8,449 bases of DNA. Origin: Bacillota bacterium. Lineage in GTDB: Bacteria > Bacillota > Sulfobacillia > Symbiobacteriales > Symbiobacteriaceae. Where the stretch lies: contig JAQBPS010000448.1 in the NCBI GenBank assembly GCA_028287415.1, positions 1 to 8,449 on the forward strand, written 5' to 3'. The position numbers and the translations under genes were made by a program. The first letter of the stretch is position 1; each line of letters starts with the position of its first letter. Shown piece by piece: positions 1 to 7,055 of the stretch. The notes under the pieces were generated by a model that searched no databases, was not told where the DNA came from, and saw nothing but the letters and a program-made list of their open reading frames with translations.

Positions 1-34
1 GGCATGCATACACTTCACTCTGTCTTGCCAGCGA

Positions 35-40
35 AGGGAG
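35..40 (+). promoter_or_regulatory. Ribosome binding site of lpdV
   Basis: AGGGAG lies 8 bases before the ATG at 49 and decides this start over the upstream in-frame ATG at 4, which has only three bases before it in the window. No promoter for the operon is visible in the 48 bases before the gene. Confidence 0.7.
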
Positions 41-48
41 TCTGCGCC

Positions 49-1461
49 ATGTCCAATTTTGATGTCGTGGTGCTCGGGGGCGGGACCGGCGGTTACGTGG
101 CAGCAATTCGCGGCGCGCAGCTGGGCCTGAAGGTGGCTCTGGTTGAAAAGGCGAAGGTCGGCGGCACTTGCCTGCACCGGGGCTGCATCCCTAGTAAGGC
201 GTACCTCCGCAGTGCGGAGCTGCTGCACACCTTCCAGAACAGCCGGGAGTTCGGCATAACAAGTGAGGGCGTCGCCCTTGATTTCGGCGCGGTGTTCGCC
301 CGTAAAGAAAAGATTGTCGCCAACCTCCACAAGGGGGTAGAGGGGCTGCTCAAGAAGAGCGGCGTCTCGGTTGTGCAGGGGACCGGCGCCCTGGTGCCGC
401 CCTCGATCTTCGCACCGAACGGCCTGGTCTCCGTTATGGTGGACGGGGAACAGGAGCTGCTTGAGTTCGGCAAAATCATTGTCGCCACGGGCTCCAAGCC
501 AAAGACGATGGGCATTCCGATCGATGGGACGCACACCATGACATCGGACGAGGCCCTGGCGCGGGAGGCTCTGCCCAAGTCAGTGATCATCATCGGCGGC
601 GGCGTCATCGGCATGGAATGGGCCAGCCTGTACAACGACTTCGGCGTCGCGGTGACAGTGCTGGAGTTCCTGCCCCGGATCCTGCCGACCGAAGACGAAG
701 AGGTGGCCGCTGAGCTCGACAAGCAGATGCGGCGCCGTAAGGTGAAAATTGTCACCGGAGCGGCGGTGGATAGCGCCTCCGTCAAGGTGGAGAACGGCGA
801 GGTCTCCCTGAATGCCAATGTGGGGGACGAGGTGCAGCGCTTCACCGCGGAGGCGGTGCTGGTCTCGGTGGGCCGGGAGCCCGTCACCACCGGCATCGGC
901 CTGGAGAACCGGGAGAAGGCTACCTATGGCAAGGGCGGCTTTGTCGAGGTGAACGGGTTCTGCCAGACGGGCGACCGGAACCTGTACGCCATCGGCGACG
1001 TGACGGGCGGGGGTCTGGCCCATGTGGCGGCCCACCAGGGGATTATCGCCATGGAGCACATTGCCGGGCAGGATCCGCACCCTTTCGATATGCGTAAGGT
1101 GTCCCGTTGCGTTTATACTCGCCCTGAAGTAGCCGCGGTCGGTTACACCGAGGCGGAGGCCAGGGAAAAGGGCTTCGCAGTGAAGGTCGGCAAGTTCCCG
1201 TTCCGGGGCATCGGCAAGGCGCTGGTCCACGGAGACGTCGACGGCTTTGCCAAGATCGTGGCGGATGCAAAGACCGGCGATCTGCTGGGCGTCCACATGA
1301 TCGGGCCGGACGTGACCAACTTCATCTCCGAGGCGGGGTTGGCCATGGTGCTGAACGCCAGCGCCTGGGAGATCGGCCAGACCATCCACCCGCACCCGAC
1401 ACTCTCCGAGATTCTGGGTGAGGCGGCGCTAGCGGTGGACGGACGGGCCATCCATAGCTGA
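49..1461 (+). CDS. lpdV: Dihydrolipoyl dehydrogenase (E3), branched-chain 2-oxoacid dehydrogenase complex
   Basis: This 470-residue cytoplasmic flavoprotein reoxidises the dihydrolipoyl group on E2 and passes electrons through FAD to NAD+. Motifs appear in the family order. An N-terminal FAD site GGGTGG sits near residues 10-15. The redox disulfide is C41 and C46 in GGTCLHRGCIPSK. An NAD site GGGVIG lies at 183-188, and a second FAD motif GDVTGGGLAHVAAHQG follows. The C-terminal HPHPTLSE (447-454) carries the catalytic His449 and Glu454. The ATG at 49 is chosen because AGGGAG ends 8 bases before it and the FAD fold begins at once; an in-frame ATG at 4 would add 15 unrelated residues. The length is normal for E3. 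It lies 42 bases before E1 alpha with no terminator between, so it is the first visible gene of the bkd operon. Use by other lipoyl complexes is possible. The family is certain; the lpdV name rests on synteny. Confidence 0.95.
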   Translation: MSNFDVVVLGGGTGGYVAAIRGAQLGLKVALVEKAKVGGTCLHRGCIPSKAYLRSAELLHTFQNSREFGITSEGVALDFGAVFARKEKIVANLHKGVEGLLKKSGVSVVQGTGALVPPSIFAPNGLVSVMVDGEQELLEFGKIIVATGSKPKTMGIPIDGTHTMTSDEALAREALPKSVIIIGGGVIGMEWASLYNDFGVAVTVLEFLPRILPTEDEEVAAELDKQMRRRKVKIVTGAAVDSASVKVENGEVSLNANVGDEVQRFTAEAVLVSVGREPVTTGIGLENREKATYGKGGFVEVNGFCQTGDRNLYAIGDVTGGGLAHVAAHQGIIAMEHIAGQDPHPFDMRKVSRCVYTRPEVAAVGYTEAEAREKGFAVKVGKFPFRGIGKALVHGDVDGFAKIVADAKTGDLLGVHMIGPDVTNFISEAGLAMVLNASAWEIGQTIHPHPTLSEILGEAALAVDGRAIHS

Positions 1462-1487
1462 TTCGAGGTGCTTTGGGGATCGAGAGT

Positions 1488-1495
1488 AGGAGGGG
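1488..1495 (+). promoter_or_regulatory. Ribosome binding site of bkdAA
   Basis: AGGAGGGG is a near-perfect Shine-Dalgarno sequence 8 bases before the GTG at 1504. It supports that start over the in-frame GTG at 1468, which would translate through the ribosome binding site and add 12 residues not expected in the family. Confidence 0.8.
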
Positions 1496-1503
1496 TTTAT
1501 ACA

Positions 1504-2508
1504 GTGACGGCTAACACACAGGCCCGGCACGAAGCCCTCGGGCTGACCCGCGACCAGCTGCTGGAGATGTACTACTACATGCTCCTTACTCGGCGGATCG
1601 ACGAGCGGCTCTGGCTGCTTCAGCGCGGCGGCAAGATTCCGTTCGTGATCTCTCCCCAGGGCGCTGAGGCGGCCCAGGTGGGCGGCGCTTATGCATTCCG
1701 GCGCAATCAGGACTGGTTCTTGCCGTATTACCGGGACCTCGGCATCAACCTGGTGGCAGGGGTAACGCCGCGGGAGATCATGCTGAGCGCCTTTGCCCGC
1801 CGGTCTGACCCGTCCTCCGGGGGCAAGCAGATGCCGAACCACTGGGGCAACCGCGGCGCCAACGTCGTGTCAGGCTCCAGTCCGGTGACGACGCAGCTGC
1901 TGCATGCGGTGGGCATCGCTCAGGCCTCCCGGATGCGCGGCGACGACGTGGTCGTCTACACCTGCTGCGGCGAGGGCTCCGCCAACCAGGGCGACTGGCA
2001 CGAGGCGCTCAATTGGGCGGGCCTACACAACCTGCCGGTGATCTTTATGGTGCAGAACAACCAGTACGCGATCTCCGTGCCGCTCGAAAAGCAGGTGGCG
2101 GGCGGTTCGATCGCAGCCCGCGGCAAGGGTTACGGCATGCCGGGCGTCCAGGTGGACGGCACCGACCTGCTGGCGGTGTACGAGGCGTTCAAGGAGGCCC
2201 ATGACCGGGCTATGCGAGGTGAGGGCCCCAGCCTGATCGAGGCGCTCTGTCTGCGGATTACCTCTCATTCGTCCGATGATGACCAGCGGCGCTACCGCTC
2301 GGCGGAAGAGATCGAGGCGATGAAGGCCGGGGACCCCCTGACGAAGATCAAGCATTACCTGGCCGAGCATGGCCTGTTGGACGACGCCGGCTCGGCCGAG
2401 ATTGATGTGCGCGTCAAGGCCGAGGTCGACGACGCCACCGAGTGGGCCGAGTCCCAGCCCTACGCTGACCCGGAATTCGCGCTCAGCCAGGTGTACGGGG
2501 AGGGATAA
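1504..2508 (+). CDS. bkdAA: Branched-chain 2-oxoacid dehydrogenase E1 component, alpha subunit
   Basis: Alpha subunit of the thiamine-diphosphate E1 decarboxylase, which with E1 beta decarboxylates branched 2-oxoacids and transfers the acyl group to the E2 lipoyl arm. It has 334 residues, close to Bacillus BkdAA. The thiamine-binding segment runs from GEGSANQGD (156-164) to NNQYAIS (185-191); E157, N186 and Y188 are the expected metal ligands. GEG in place of the GDG usual in pyruvate E1 alpha is typical of branched-chain enzymes. The loop SHSSDDDQRRYRS (254-266) matches the HSSDDD loop of bacterial BkdAA and corresponds to the phosphorylation loop of mitochondrial E1. No kinase gene is present, so phosphoregulation is not implied. 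The gene starts with GTG after a strong ribosome binding site and ends 4 bases before bkdAB, which suggests translational coupling. A pyruvate or acetoin enzyme is the main alternative and looks less likely. Confidence 0.92.
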   Translation: MTANTQARHEALGLTRDQLLEMYYYMLLTRRIDERLWLLQRGGKIPFVISPQGAEAAQVGGAYAFRRNQDWFLPYYRDLGINLVAGVTPREIMLSAFARRSDPSSGGKQMPNHWGNRGANVVSGSSPVTTQLLHAVGIAQASRMRGDDVVVYTCCGEGSANQGDWHEALNWAGLHNLPVIFMVQNNQYAISVPLEKQVAGGSIAARGKGYGMPGVQVDGTDLLAVYEAFKEAHDRAMRGEGPSLIEALCLRITSHSSDDDQRRYRSAEEIEAMKAGDPLTKIKHYLAEHGLLDDAGSAEIDVRVKAEVDDATEWAESQPYADPEFALSQVYGEG

Positions 2509-2512
2509 GTCG

Positions 2513-3496
2513 ATGGCGGTCTTGAACTTTTTGGAAGCGGTCCGGGAGACCCTTCGCGCGGAGATGCGGCGGGACAAGGATGTCTGGGTGGTCGGTGAGG
2601 ATGTGGGCAAGAAGGGCGGCGTCTTCGGCGCCACCCTCGGCCTGTTCGACGAGTTCGGCGACCAGCGGGTGCAGGACTCGCCGCTGACGGAGTCGGCGAT
2701 CGTGGGCGTGGGCATCGGTGCGGCGCTGTACGGCAGCAAGCCGGTGTGCGAAATTCAGTTCGCGGACTTTATCTTCCCGGCGTTCAACCAGATCATCTCC
2801 GAGGCCGCGAAAATGCGGTATCGCTCGGACGGTGACTGGACGGTGCCGATGGTGATCCGCGCGCCCTTCGGCGGCGGTGTGCACGGCGGCCTCTACCACA
2901 GCCAGTCGGTGGAGCAGTACTTTACCAGCACGGCGGGCCTCAAGGTGGTGGTGCCGAGCACGCCCTATGATGTCAAGGGACTGCTGGCGGCAGCGATTCG
3001 TGACCCGGATCCGGTCCTTTTCTTTGAGCACAAGGGCCTGTACCGGGCGATCAAGGGCGAGGTGCCGGAGGGCGATTACATCATCCCGATCGGCAAGGCG
3101 GATGTGAAGCGGGACGGCACGGACATCACCGTGATCACCTACGGCAAGGCGGTCCACTTCTGCCTGGAGGCCGCGGAGGAGCTCGCGAAGGAGGGCCACA
3201 GCGCGCTCGTGCTCGACCTGCGGACGCTGCTGCCGCTGGACCGCGAGGCGATCATGACGGCGGCCCGCAAGACCGGCAAGGTGCTGATTGTTCATGAGGC
3301 GGGGAAGACGCACGGGATCGGGGCCGAGGTTGCAGCGCTGATCGCTGAGGAGTGCCTGTTCGACCTGGACGCCCCCGTGCAGCGCCTATGCGGCCCGGAT
3401 ATCCCCGCCATGCCTTACGCTGGACCGATGGAGAAGTTCTACATGCTCTCGCCGGAGAAGTGCCTGGAGGCGATGCGCACGCTGGCGCAGTTCTAG
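2513..3496 (+). CDS. bkdAB: Branched-chain 2-oxoacid dehydrogenase E1 component, beta subunit
   Basis: The beta subunit forms an alpha2-beta2 E1 tetramer with the product of the preceding gene and supplies the other half of the thiamine site. At 327 residues it matches Bacillus BkdAB in length. Visible motifs are GEDVG (28-32), DSPLTE (55-60, with E60 the expected contact to the thiamine aminopyrimidine), FADFIFPAFNQI (83-94) and HSQSVE (129-134, with H129 the conserved active-site histidine). A C-terminal transketolase-type domain follows, with LDLRTLLPLD and VHEAGKTHGIGAEV. The ATG at 2513 is chosen because the purine-rich GGGGAGGG that overlaps the end of bkdAA sits about 8 bases upstream. 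The same frame is open further back, but that part is the shadow of bkdAA in another frame. It is followed 18 bases later by the E2 gene. Confidence 0.94.
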   Translation: MAVLNFLEAVRETLRAEMRRDKDVWVVGEDVGKKGGVFGATLGLFDEFGDQRVQDSPLTESAIVGVGIGAALYGSKPVCEIQFADFIFPAFNQIISEAAKMRYRSDGDWTVPMVIRAPFGGGVHGGLYHSQSVEQYFTSTAGLKVVVPSTPYDVKGLLAAAIRDPDPVLFFEHKGLYRAIKGEVPEGDYIIPIGKADVKRDGTDITVITYGKAVHFCLEAAEELAKEGHSALVLDLRTLLPLDREAIMTAARKTGKVLIVHEAGKTHGIGAEVAALIAEECLFDLDAPVQRLCGPDIPAMPYAGPMEKFYMLSPEKCLEAMRTLAQF

Positions 3497-3514
3497 CAGA
3501 GGGGGACACATCAG

Positions 3515-4885
3515 GTGGAGATCAAGATGCCGCAGCTCGGCGAGTCGGTCACCGAGGGGACCATCGGGAAGTGGCTTGTGAACCCCGGGGACCAGGTCAA
3601 GAAGTACCAGCCGATCGCCGAGGTGATTACGGATAAGGTGAATGCTGAGATCCCCGCCCCGCAGGACGGGACGATTGTCAGCTTTGCGGTGGCGGAAGGG
3701 GTCACCGTCAAGGTGGGCACCCTGATTGCGATGATGGAGACCGGGGCCGGGACGGGTTCGGCCGCGGCAGCGCAGCCGACTGCGCCGGCGGCGGTGGGCG
3801 GCCCGGTGCGGGCATCTAGCGGCCCGGCGGCCGCGTTGGCGCCGGCACCGTCGCCGGGGAAAGCGGCTGCGGCTCCGGCGCCCCTGGCGGCGGCGGGCAG
3901 CGCAACGCTGGACCGGGCGGAGGCTGGTGGCGGCGCTCGCTACAGCCCAGCCGTGATGCGGTTGGCCCAGGAGCATGGCATCTACCTGAACCGGCTGAAG
4001 GGCACGGGCCTTGGCGGGCGCATCACACGCAAGGACGTGGAGGCGTACATCGCATCTGGCGCCGCGGCGGAGCCGGCGCCGCAGGCTGAAACCGCTTTAC
4101 AGGCGGCGGCGGCGCAAGCGCCCGGGAGCGCACAGACCGCCAGCCCTGCACCAGCGGCCAGCCCGGTCCCGCAGCCCATGGCGGCCGACCAGGTGATACC
4201 GGTGGACGCTGTCCGCCGCCGCATCGCCGAGAAAATGCTCCAGTCCAAGCACGAAGCGCCCCACGCCTGGACCATGATGCCCGTGGACGTGACCGGCCTG
4301 GTCAAACTGAAGGAGCAGCTGGGCGAGGAGTTCAAGCGCCGGGAAGGCATCAGCCTGTCCTATGTGCCGTTCTTCATCAAGGCTGTCGTTGAGGCGCTCA
4401 AGGAGCAGCCGATCATCAACAGCCAGTGGGCCGGCGACAAGATCATCATCAAGAAGGAGATCAACATCTCCATCGCAGTCGCCACGGAGACGGCCCTGGC
4501 GGTCCCCGTCATCCGAAACGCCGACCGGCTGTCGATTGCCGGGCTCAACCACGCCGTGGCCGACCTGGCCGGCCGGGCGCGGGCGGGCAAGCTGACGCTT
4601 GACGACATCAGCGGTGGCACCTTCACGGTCAACAACACGGGCTACTTCGGCTCCGCCATGTCGGCGCCGATCATCAACCACCCGCAGGCGGCGATTCTCA
4701 GCTTTGAGGCGATCACCAAGACCCCTGTGGTAATGGAGAACGACGCCATCGCCATCCGCTCCATGATGAACATCTGCATGAGCCTGGACCACCGGATCCT
4801 GGACGGCCTCGTGTGCGGGCGTTTCCTACAGGCGGTCAAGAGCCGGCTGCAAGGGTATGCGGCCGGCACCGTCCAGCTGTATTAA
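3515..4885 (+). CDS. bkdB: Branched-chain 2-oxoacid dehydrogenase E2, dihydrolipoyl acyltransferase
   Basis: Core of the complex: it carries the swinging lipoyl arm and transfers branched acyl groups to CoA. It has 456 residues. One lipoyl domain (about 1-78) has the lipoylated lysine K41 in TDKVNAE. An Ala/Pro-rich linker (about 80-138) precedes the peripheral subunit-binding domain (about 143-178, YSPAVMRLA to GGRITRKDVEAYI). A second Ala/Pro linker leads to the acyltransferase domain (about 228-456). The catalytic motif DHRILDG places H426 and D430 in the active site. HAWTMMPVDVT, WAGDKIIIKKEINISIAVATE-like and GGTFTVNNTG blocks and the ending GLVCGRFL closely match what I recall of Bacillus BkdB, which supports the branched-chain assignment. 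It starts with GTG, about 8 bases after AGAGGGGGA. The long linkers are more Ala-rich than in Bacillus, as expected at high GC. Its K41 needs the lipoyl group made by LipA, encoded downstream. Confidence 0.94.
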   Translation: MEIKMPQLGESVTEGTIGKWLVNPGDQVKKYQPIAEVITDKVNAEIPAPQDGTIVSFAVAEGVTVKVGTLIAMMETGAGTGSAAAAQPTAPAAVGGPVRASSGPAAALAPAPSPGKAAAAPAPLAAAGSATLDRAEAGGGARYSPAVMRLAQEHGIYLNRLKGTGLGGRITRKDVEAYIASGAAAEPAPQAETALQAAAAQAPGSAQTASPAPAASPVPQPMAADQVIPVDAVRRRIAEKMLQSKHEAPHAWTMMPVDVTGLVKLKEQLGEEFKRREGISLSYVPFFIKAVVEALKEQPIINSQWAGDKIIIKKEINISIAVATETALAVPVIRNADRLSIAGLNHAVADLAGRARAGKLTLDDISGGTFTVNNTGYFGSAMSAPIINHPQAAILSFEAITKTPVVMENDAIAIRSMMNICMSLDHRILDGLVCGRFLQAVKSRLQGYAAGTVQLY

Positions 4886-4890
4886 GCGCC

Positions 4891-4920
4891 TGAAGCCACC
4901 CTCCGCACAGGGTGGCTTCA
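4891..4920. terminator. Stem-loop between convergent bkdB and the DUF4870-like gene
   Basis: A perfect 12-bp inverted repeat, TGAAGCCACCCT and AGGGTGGCTTCA, flanks a 6-base loop. It begins 5 bases after the bkdB stop and ends 8 bases before the stop of the convergent gene. Neither strand has a clear T-run after the stem, so it is probably a bidirectional terminator or a 3'-end stabilising structure and not a textbook intrinsic terminator. Confidence 0.7.
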
Positions 4921-4928
4921 GCATCTCT

Positions 4929-5336
4929 TCAGTTGCCCAGACCGGCGATCCAGTTGCCGACGATCGGGTGGCGGTGCTCCTGCCCCTGGAAGCCCTTGAT
5001 TGCCGCGATAATCGCGAGAACGATCGCACCCACCGCAATGACCAGCCCAAGCAGGCCGCCGAGGAGGGTGGCGCCGACCGCCGCACCCAATCCGATGGTG
5101 GAGCCGAGACCGATGCCGCCGACCACCCCGGCACCGAACAGCAGGGCAAGGAGAGCGTGGATGACCAGCAATAGCATCTGAAGCCCCAGCGCCTGTTTCA
5201 CATGGCCGCCGACAAACTGCGACTTGGGCCGGTAAATGATATAGAGCACCACATTGGCAATCAGTCCGAGCCAGCCGAAGAAGATGGCCAGGTGCGTCAG
5301 TCCGCCGAGGGTCTTCTCCTCCGATGTTCGCTCCAC
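4929..5336 (-). CDS. Small membrane protein, DUF4870/Tic20-like
   Basis: A 135-residue protein with three predicted membrane segments (about 14-35, 48-75 and 92-114). The short loop between the first two holds YRPKSQFVGGHVKQALGLQ (35-53). This matches the DUF4870-type pattern of K-S-x-F-V followed by H-x-K-Q-A-L before the second helix. The function of the family is not established. The stretch from 68 to 97 is unusually rich in glycine. The GTG at 5336 is chosen because AGGAGGG lies 6 bases before it. The ATG at 5342 is two codons upstream but only one base would separate it from that site, and a GTG at 5384 would read through it. The gene converges on bkdB and diverges from lipA, with about 180 bases between the two starts. 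Nothing in it ties it to lipoate chemistry. The family call is fairly sure; the role is unknown. Confidence 0.8.
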   Translation of the reverse strand: MERTSEEKTLGGLTHLAIFFGWLGLIANVVLYIIYRPKSQFVGGHVKQALGLQMLLLVIHALLALLFGAGVVGGIGLGSTIGLGAAVGATLLGGLLGLVIAVGAIVLAIIAAIKGFQGQEHRHPIVGNWIAGLGN

Positions 5337-5342
5337 CCGCAT

Positions 5343-5349
5343 CCCTCCT
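5343..5349 (-). promoter_or_regulatory. Ribosome binding site deciding the start of the DUF4870-like gene
   Basis: The minus strand reads AGGAGGG, six bases before the GTG at 5336 but directly against the ATG at 5342. Normal spacing therefore favours the GTG. Confidence 0.6.
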
Positions 5350-5430
5350 GTGGGATAGGTAAGCCTTGTCTGAGACCGGTACACGCCACTCTATGCAGCG
5401 GCGCCGCCAGTGGTGACCGGCATGGCGAGG

Positions 5431-5449
5431 GCTGGTTGCGGGAACCAGC
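5431..5449. repeat. Short inverted repeat in the lipA upstream region
   Basis: GCTGGTT and AACCAGC form a perfect 7-bp dyad around the 5-base loop GCGGG, about 67 bases before the lipA start. It overlaps the possible -35 element of lipA, so it could be an operator or a structure in the leader. Its role is inferred from position only. Confidence 0.35.
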
Positions 5450-5464
5450 GGAAGCGGGTAGACT
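5436..5464 (+). promoter_or_regulatory. Possible sigma-A-type promoter of lipA
   Basis: TTGCGG (5436-5441) and TAGACT (5459-5464) are 17 bases apart and lie about 50 bases before the lipA start. The -10 matches the consensus at 4 of 6 positions and the -35 at 3 of 6. A better -10, TAGAAT, overlaps at 5464-5469 but its spacing to this -35 is too long. This is a weak call. A promoter somewhere in 5385-5500 is expected because lipA diverges from the membrane-protein gene. Confidence 0.3.
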
Positions 5465-5501
5465 AGAATCACCGAGGCCCAGGCGCAAGAATTGTTTATG
5501 T

Positions 5502-5507
5502 AGGAAG
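5502..5507 (+). promoter_or_regulatory. Ribosome binding site of lipA
   Basis: AGGAAG ends 8 bases before the GTG at 5516. The other in-frame GTG, at 5507, overlaps this site and so cannot be served by it. Confidence 0.6.
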
Positions 5508-5515
5508 TGACCAGC

Positions 5516-6496
5516 GTGGCTGATCAGATCAAGATGGACTCTGCGCACGAACTGCCTGTGACGCCTAGCCGCGCCAAGGCCGACGTCGGCCGCAAGCCGG
5601 AGTGGCTCAAGATCAACCTCCAGACGAACCCCGAGTTCATGGAACTGAAGAAGCTGATGCGCGGGCAGAGCCTGCACACGGTTTGCGAGGAGGCCCGGTG
5701 CCCCAACATTTTCGAGTGTTGGAACCGGCGGACCGCGACCTTCATGATCCTCGGCGACATCTGCACCCGGAACTGCGGCTTCTGCGCGGTCAAGTCCGGC
5801 CTGCCCACCGAACTGGACCTGGCCGAACCGGAGCGGGTCGCCGATGCCTGCGTGCAGATGAACCTGAAGCACGTGGTGGTCACCTCCGTGGCCCGTGATG
5901 ACCTGCAGGACGGGGGCGCCCAGATCTTTGCGGAGACGATCCGGGCAATTCGGCGCAAGAACCCCCACACTGGTGTGGAGGTCCTGATCCCGGACTTTCA
6001 GGGCAACTGGGACGCACTCAAGGTTGTCATGGACGTCGAGCCTGACGTGCTGAATCATAATGTCGAGACTGTGCGCCGTCTCTCCGACCGGGTGCGCTCC
6101 CGGGCGAAGTATGAGCAGTCTCTGGAGTTGCTGCGCCGGGCGAAGGAGCTGAAGCCGCAGATCAACACCAAGTCCTCGATCATGGTCGGACTGGGTGAGA
6201 CCATGGCAGAGCTTTACGAGGCCATGGACGATCTGCGGGCGCACAATGTTGACGTTGTCACCTTCGGCCAGTATCTGCGGCCTACGGTCAAGCACCTCGG
6301 GGTCGAAAAGTTTTACACGCCGGCCGAGTTCGACCACCTGCGGGAGGTGGGCTTCCAGAGGGGCTTCGCCCACGTGGAGTCGGGCCCGCTGGTCCGCTCG
6401 AGCTACCACGCCGATGAGCAGTCGGCGGAGGCGGTGACGCGGCGCAATGCCGCCGCTCTGACCGAGGCGGGGAAGATGCTCGAGACCGGCGACTAG
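5516..6496 (+). CDS. lipA: Lipoyl synthase (radical SAM)
   Basis: LipA inserts two sulfur atoms at C6 and C8 of protein-bound octanoyl groups to give lipoyl groups, using S-adenosylmethionine radicals. It has 326 residues from the GTG at 5516. The auxiliary iron-sulfur cluster motif has C57, C62 and C68 in [12 protein letters not shown]. The radical SAM cluster motif has C83, C87 and C90 in CTRNCGFC. The C-terminal RSSYHA (294-299) supplies the serine that completes the auxiliary cluster. [21 protein letters not shown] and the GLGET segment are further LipA signatures. All catalytic elements are intact, so the enzyme should be active. The natural substrates nearby are the bkdB lipoyl domain and other lipoyl proteins. 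The next gene, a LipB-like protein, begins 12 bases later and its ribosome binding site overlaps the lipA stop, so the two are probably cotranscribed. Confidence 0.96.
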   Translation: MADQIKMDSAHELPVTPSRAKADVGRKPEWLKINLQTNPEFMELKKLMRGQSLHTVCEEARCPNIFECWNRRTATFMILGDICTRNCGFCAVKSGLPTELDLAEPERVADACVQMNLKHVVVTSVARDDLQDGGAQIFAETIRAIRRKNPHTGVEVLIPDFQGNWDALKVVMDVEPDVLNHNVETVRRLSDRVRSRAKYEQSLELLRRAKELKPQINTKSSIMVGLGETMAELYEAMDDLRAHNVDVVTFGQYLRPTVKHLGVEKFYTPAEFDHLREVGFQRGFAHVESGPLVRSSYHADEQSAEAVTRRNAAALTEAGKMLETGD

Positions 6497-6508
6497 GGGG
6501 CTGCGGCG

Positions 6509-7039
6509 ATGCTATTGCGCGAGTATCTGTTGTTGGACCTCGGGCATATGACGGCAGCGGAGGCGGGGGCCTGGCAGGGCGACATGGTGCGACGGCGCGA
6601 GGCGGATGCCTGCCGGGACCTGCTCGCATTCTGGCGGCCCCGGCAGGCGGCCGGGGTGCAGCTGTTCGCGTACCCGGTGGCTAGCCTGAAGCGCTTCACG
6701 CAGACGATCCCGCTGGAAGCGTTCGTCACGGGCCTGCTTGATGCCGCGCAGGAGGCGCTGCTGGTCGCCCTTCGTCTGGAGGCGGCCCGGGCTGGGAACA
6801 GGCTGGAGGCTGGGGGCCAGGCCGTGTGCACTGTGTCGGCTGAGCGCCACGGCGAGGTGGCCGCGGGGCGCCTTGCGTTGGACCTGGCCGCGCTTCAGAC
6901 ACTGTTGGGGAGCGACCGTGAGCTGAACGTGAAGGTGCTGACGAATGCGATCGCCTACCACTTTGAGCAGGCCTTCGGCTACGCACAGGCGGCGCAGCAT
7001 CCCGTGGCCTATGAGGAGTCCATGCGCCCCAAGCTATAA
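6509..7039 (+). CDS. Degenerate LipB-like protein lacking catalytic residues
   Basis: A 176-residue protein that I align by eye to octanoyl-ACP:protein octanoyltransferase LipB (usually about 210-240 residues). LLLDLGHMTAAEAGAWQ (7-23) matches the LipB start. AAGVQLFAYPVASLKR (47-62) and the helix that follows match the LipB stretch GPGQ-x-x-x-Y-x-x-x-x-LKR. GGQAVCTV (102-109) aligns with the GEKKICS strand, AGRLALDLA (119-127) with FHGLALNVN, and AIAYHFEQAFGYA (147-159) with the last helix. The active site is gone. The RGG-x-x-TYHGPGQ block is deleted together with about 45-50 residues, the catalytic lysine is A105, the histidine before LALNVN is A119, and the PCG cysteine loop is absent. 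The frame is intact and codon use matches its neighbours, so it is a maintained gene, not an obvious pseudogene. ATG at 6509 follows AGGGGG by 8 bases. It may be a pseudoenzyme or scaffold for lipoylation; another function is possible. Confidence 0.6.
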   Translation: MLLREYLLLDLGHMTAAEAGAWQGDMVRRREADACRDLLAFWRPRQAAGVQLFAYPVASLKRFTQTIPLEAFVTGLLDAAQEALLVALRLEAARAGNRLEAGGQAVCTVSAERHGEVAAGRLALDLAALQTLLGSDRELNVKVLTNAIAYHFEQAFGYAQAAQHPVAYEESMRPKL

Positions 7040-7055
7040 GGGCGGGAGTTTATAT

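Noticed and set aside
93..896. Long open frame antisense to lpdV
   Set aside because: It is the mirror of a G/C-rich gene, has no domain or ribosome binding site, and lpdV carries intact motifs over the same bases. The same holds for the antisense frame at 580-1395.
3740..3940. Ala/Pro-coding GC-rich repeats in bkdB as a DNA repeat element
   Set aside because: These encode the flexible inter-domain linker expected in every E2; the repetition is at protein level.
3386..3976. Antisense frame across the bkdAB and bkdB junction
   Set aside because: It is Arg- and His-rich low-complexity translation opposite two certain genes, a typical GC-bias shadow.
1504..4885. Assignment as pyruvate or acetoin dehydrogenase
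   Set aside because: Gene order, the GEG thiamine motif, the HSSDDD loop and BkdB-like blocks in E2 fit the branched-chain enzyme better. Substrate is still an inference.
4857..5181. Plus-strand frames over the DUF4870-like gene
   Set aside because: They have no recognisable motif or start signal and run opposite a frame with clear membrane segments and a strong ribosome binding site.
6600..6665. A frameshift or sequencing error explaining the missing LipB active site
   Set aside because: The bases between the matching LipB blocks are too few to encode the missing 45-50 residues in any frame, so this is a true deletion, and the lysine and histidine replacements lie elsewhere in clean frame.
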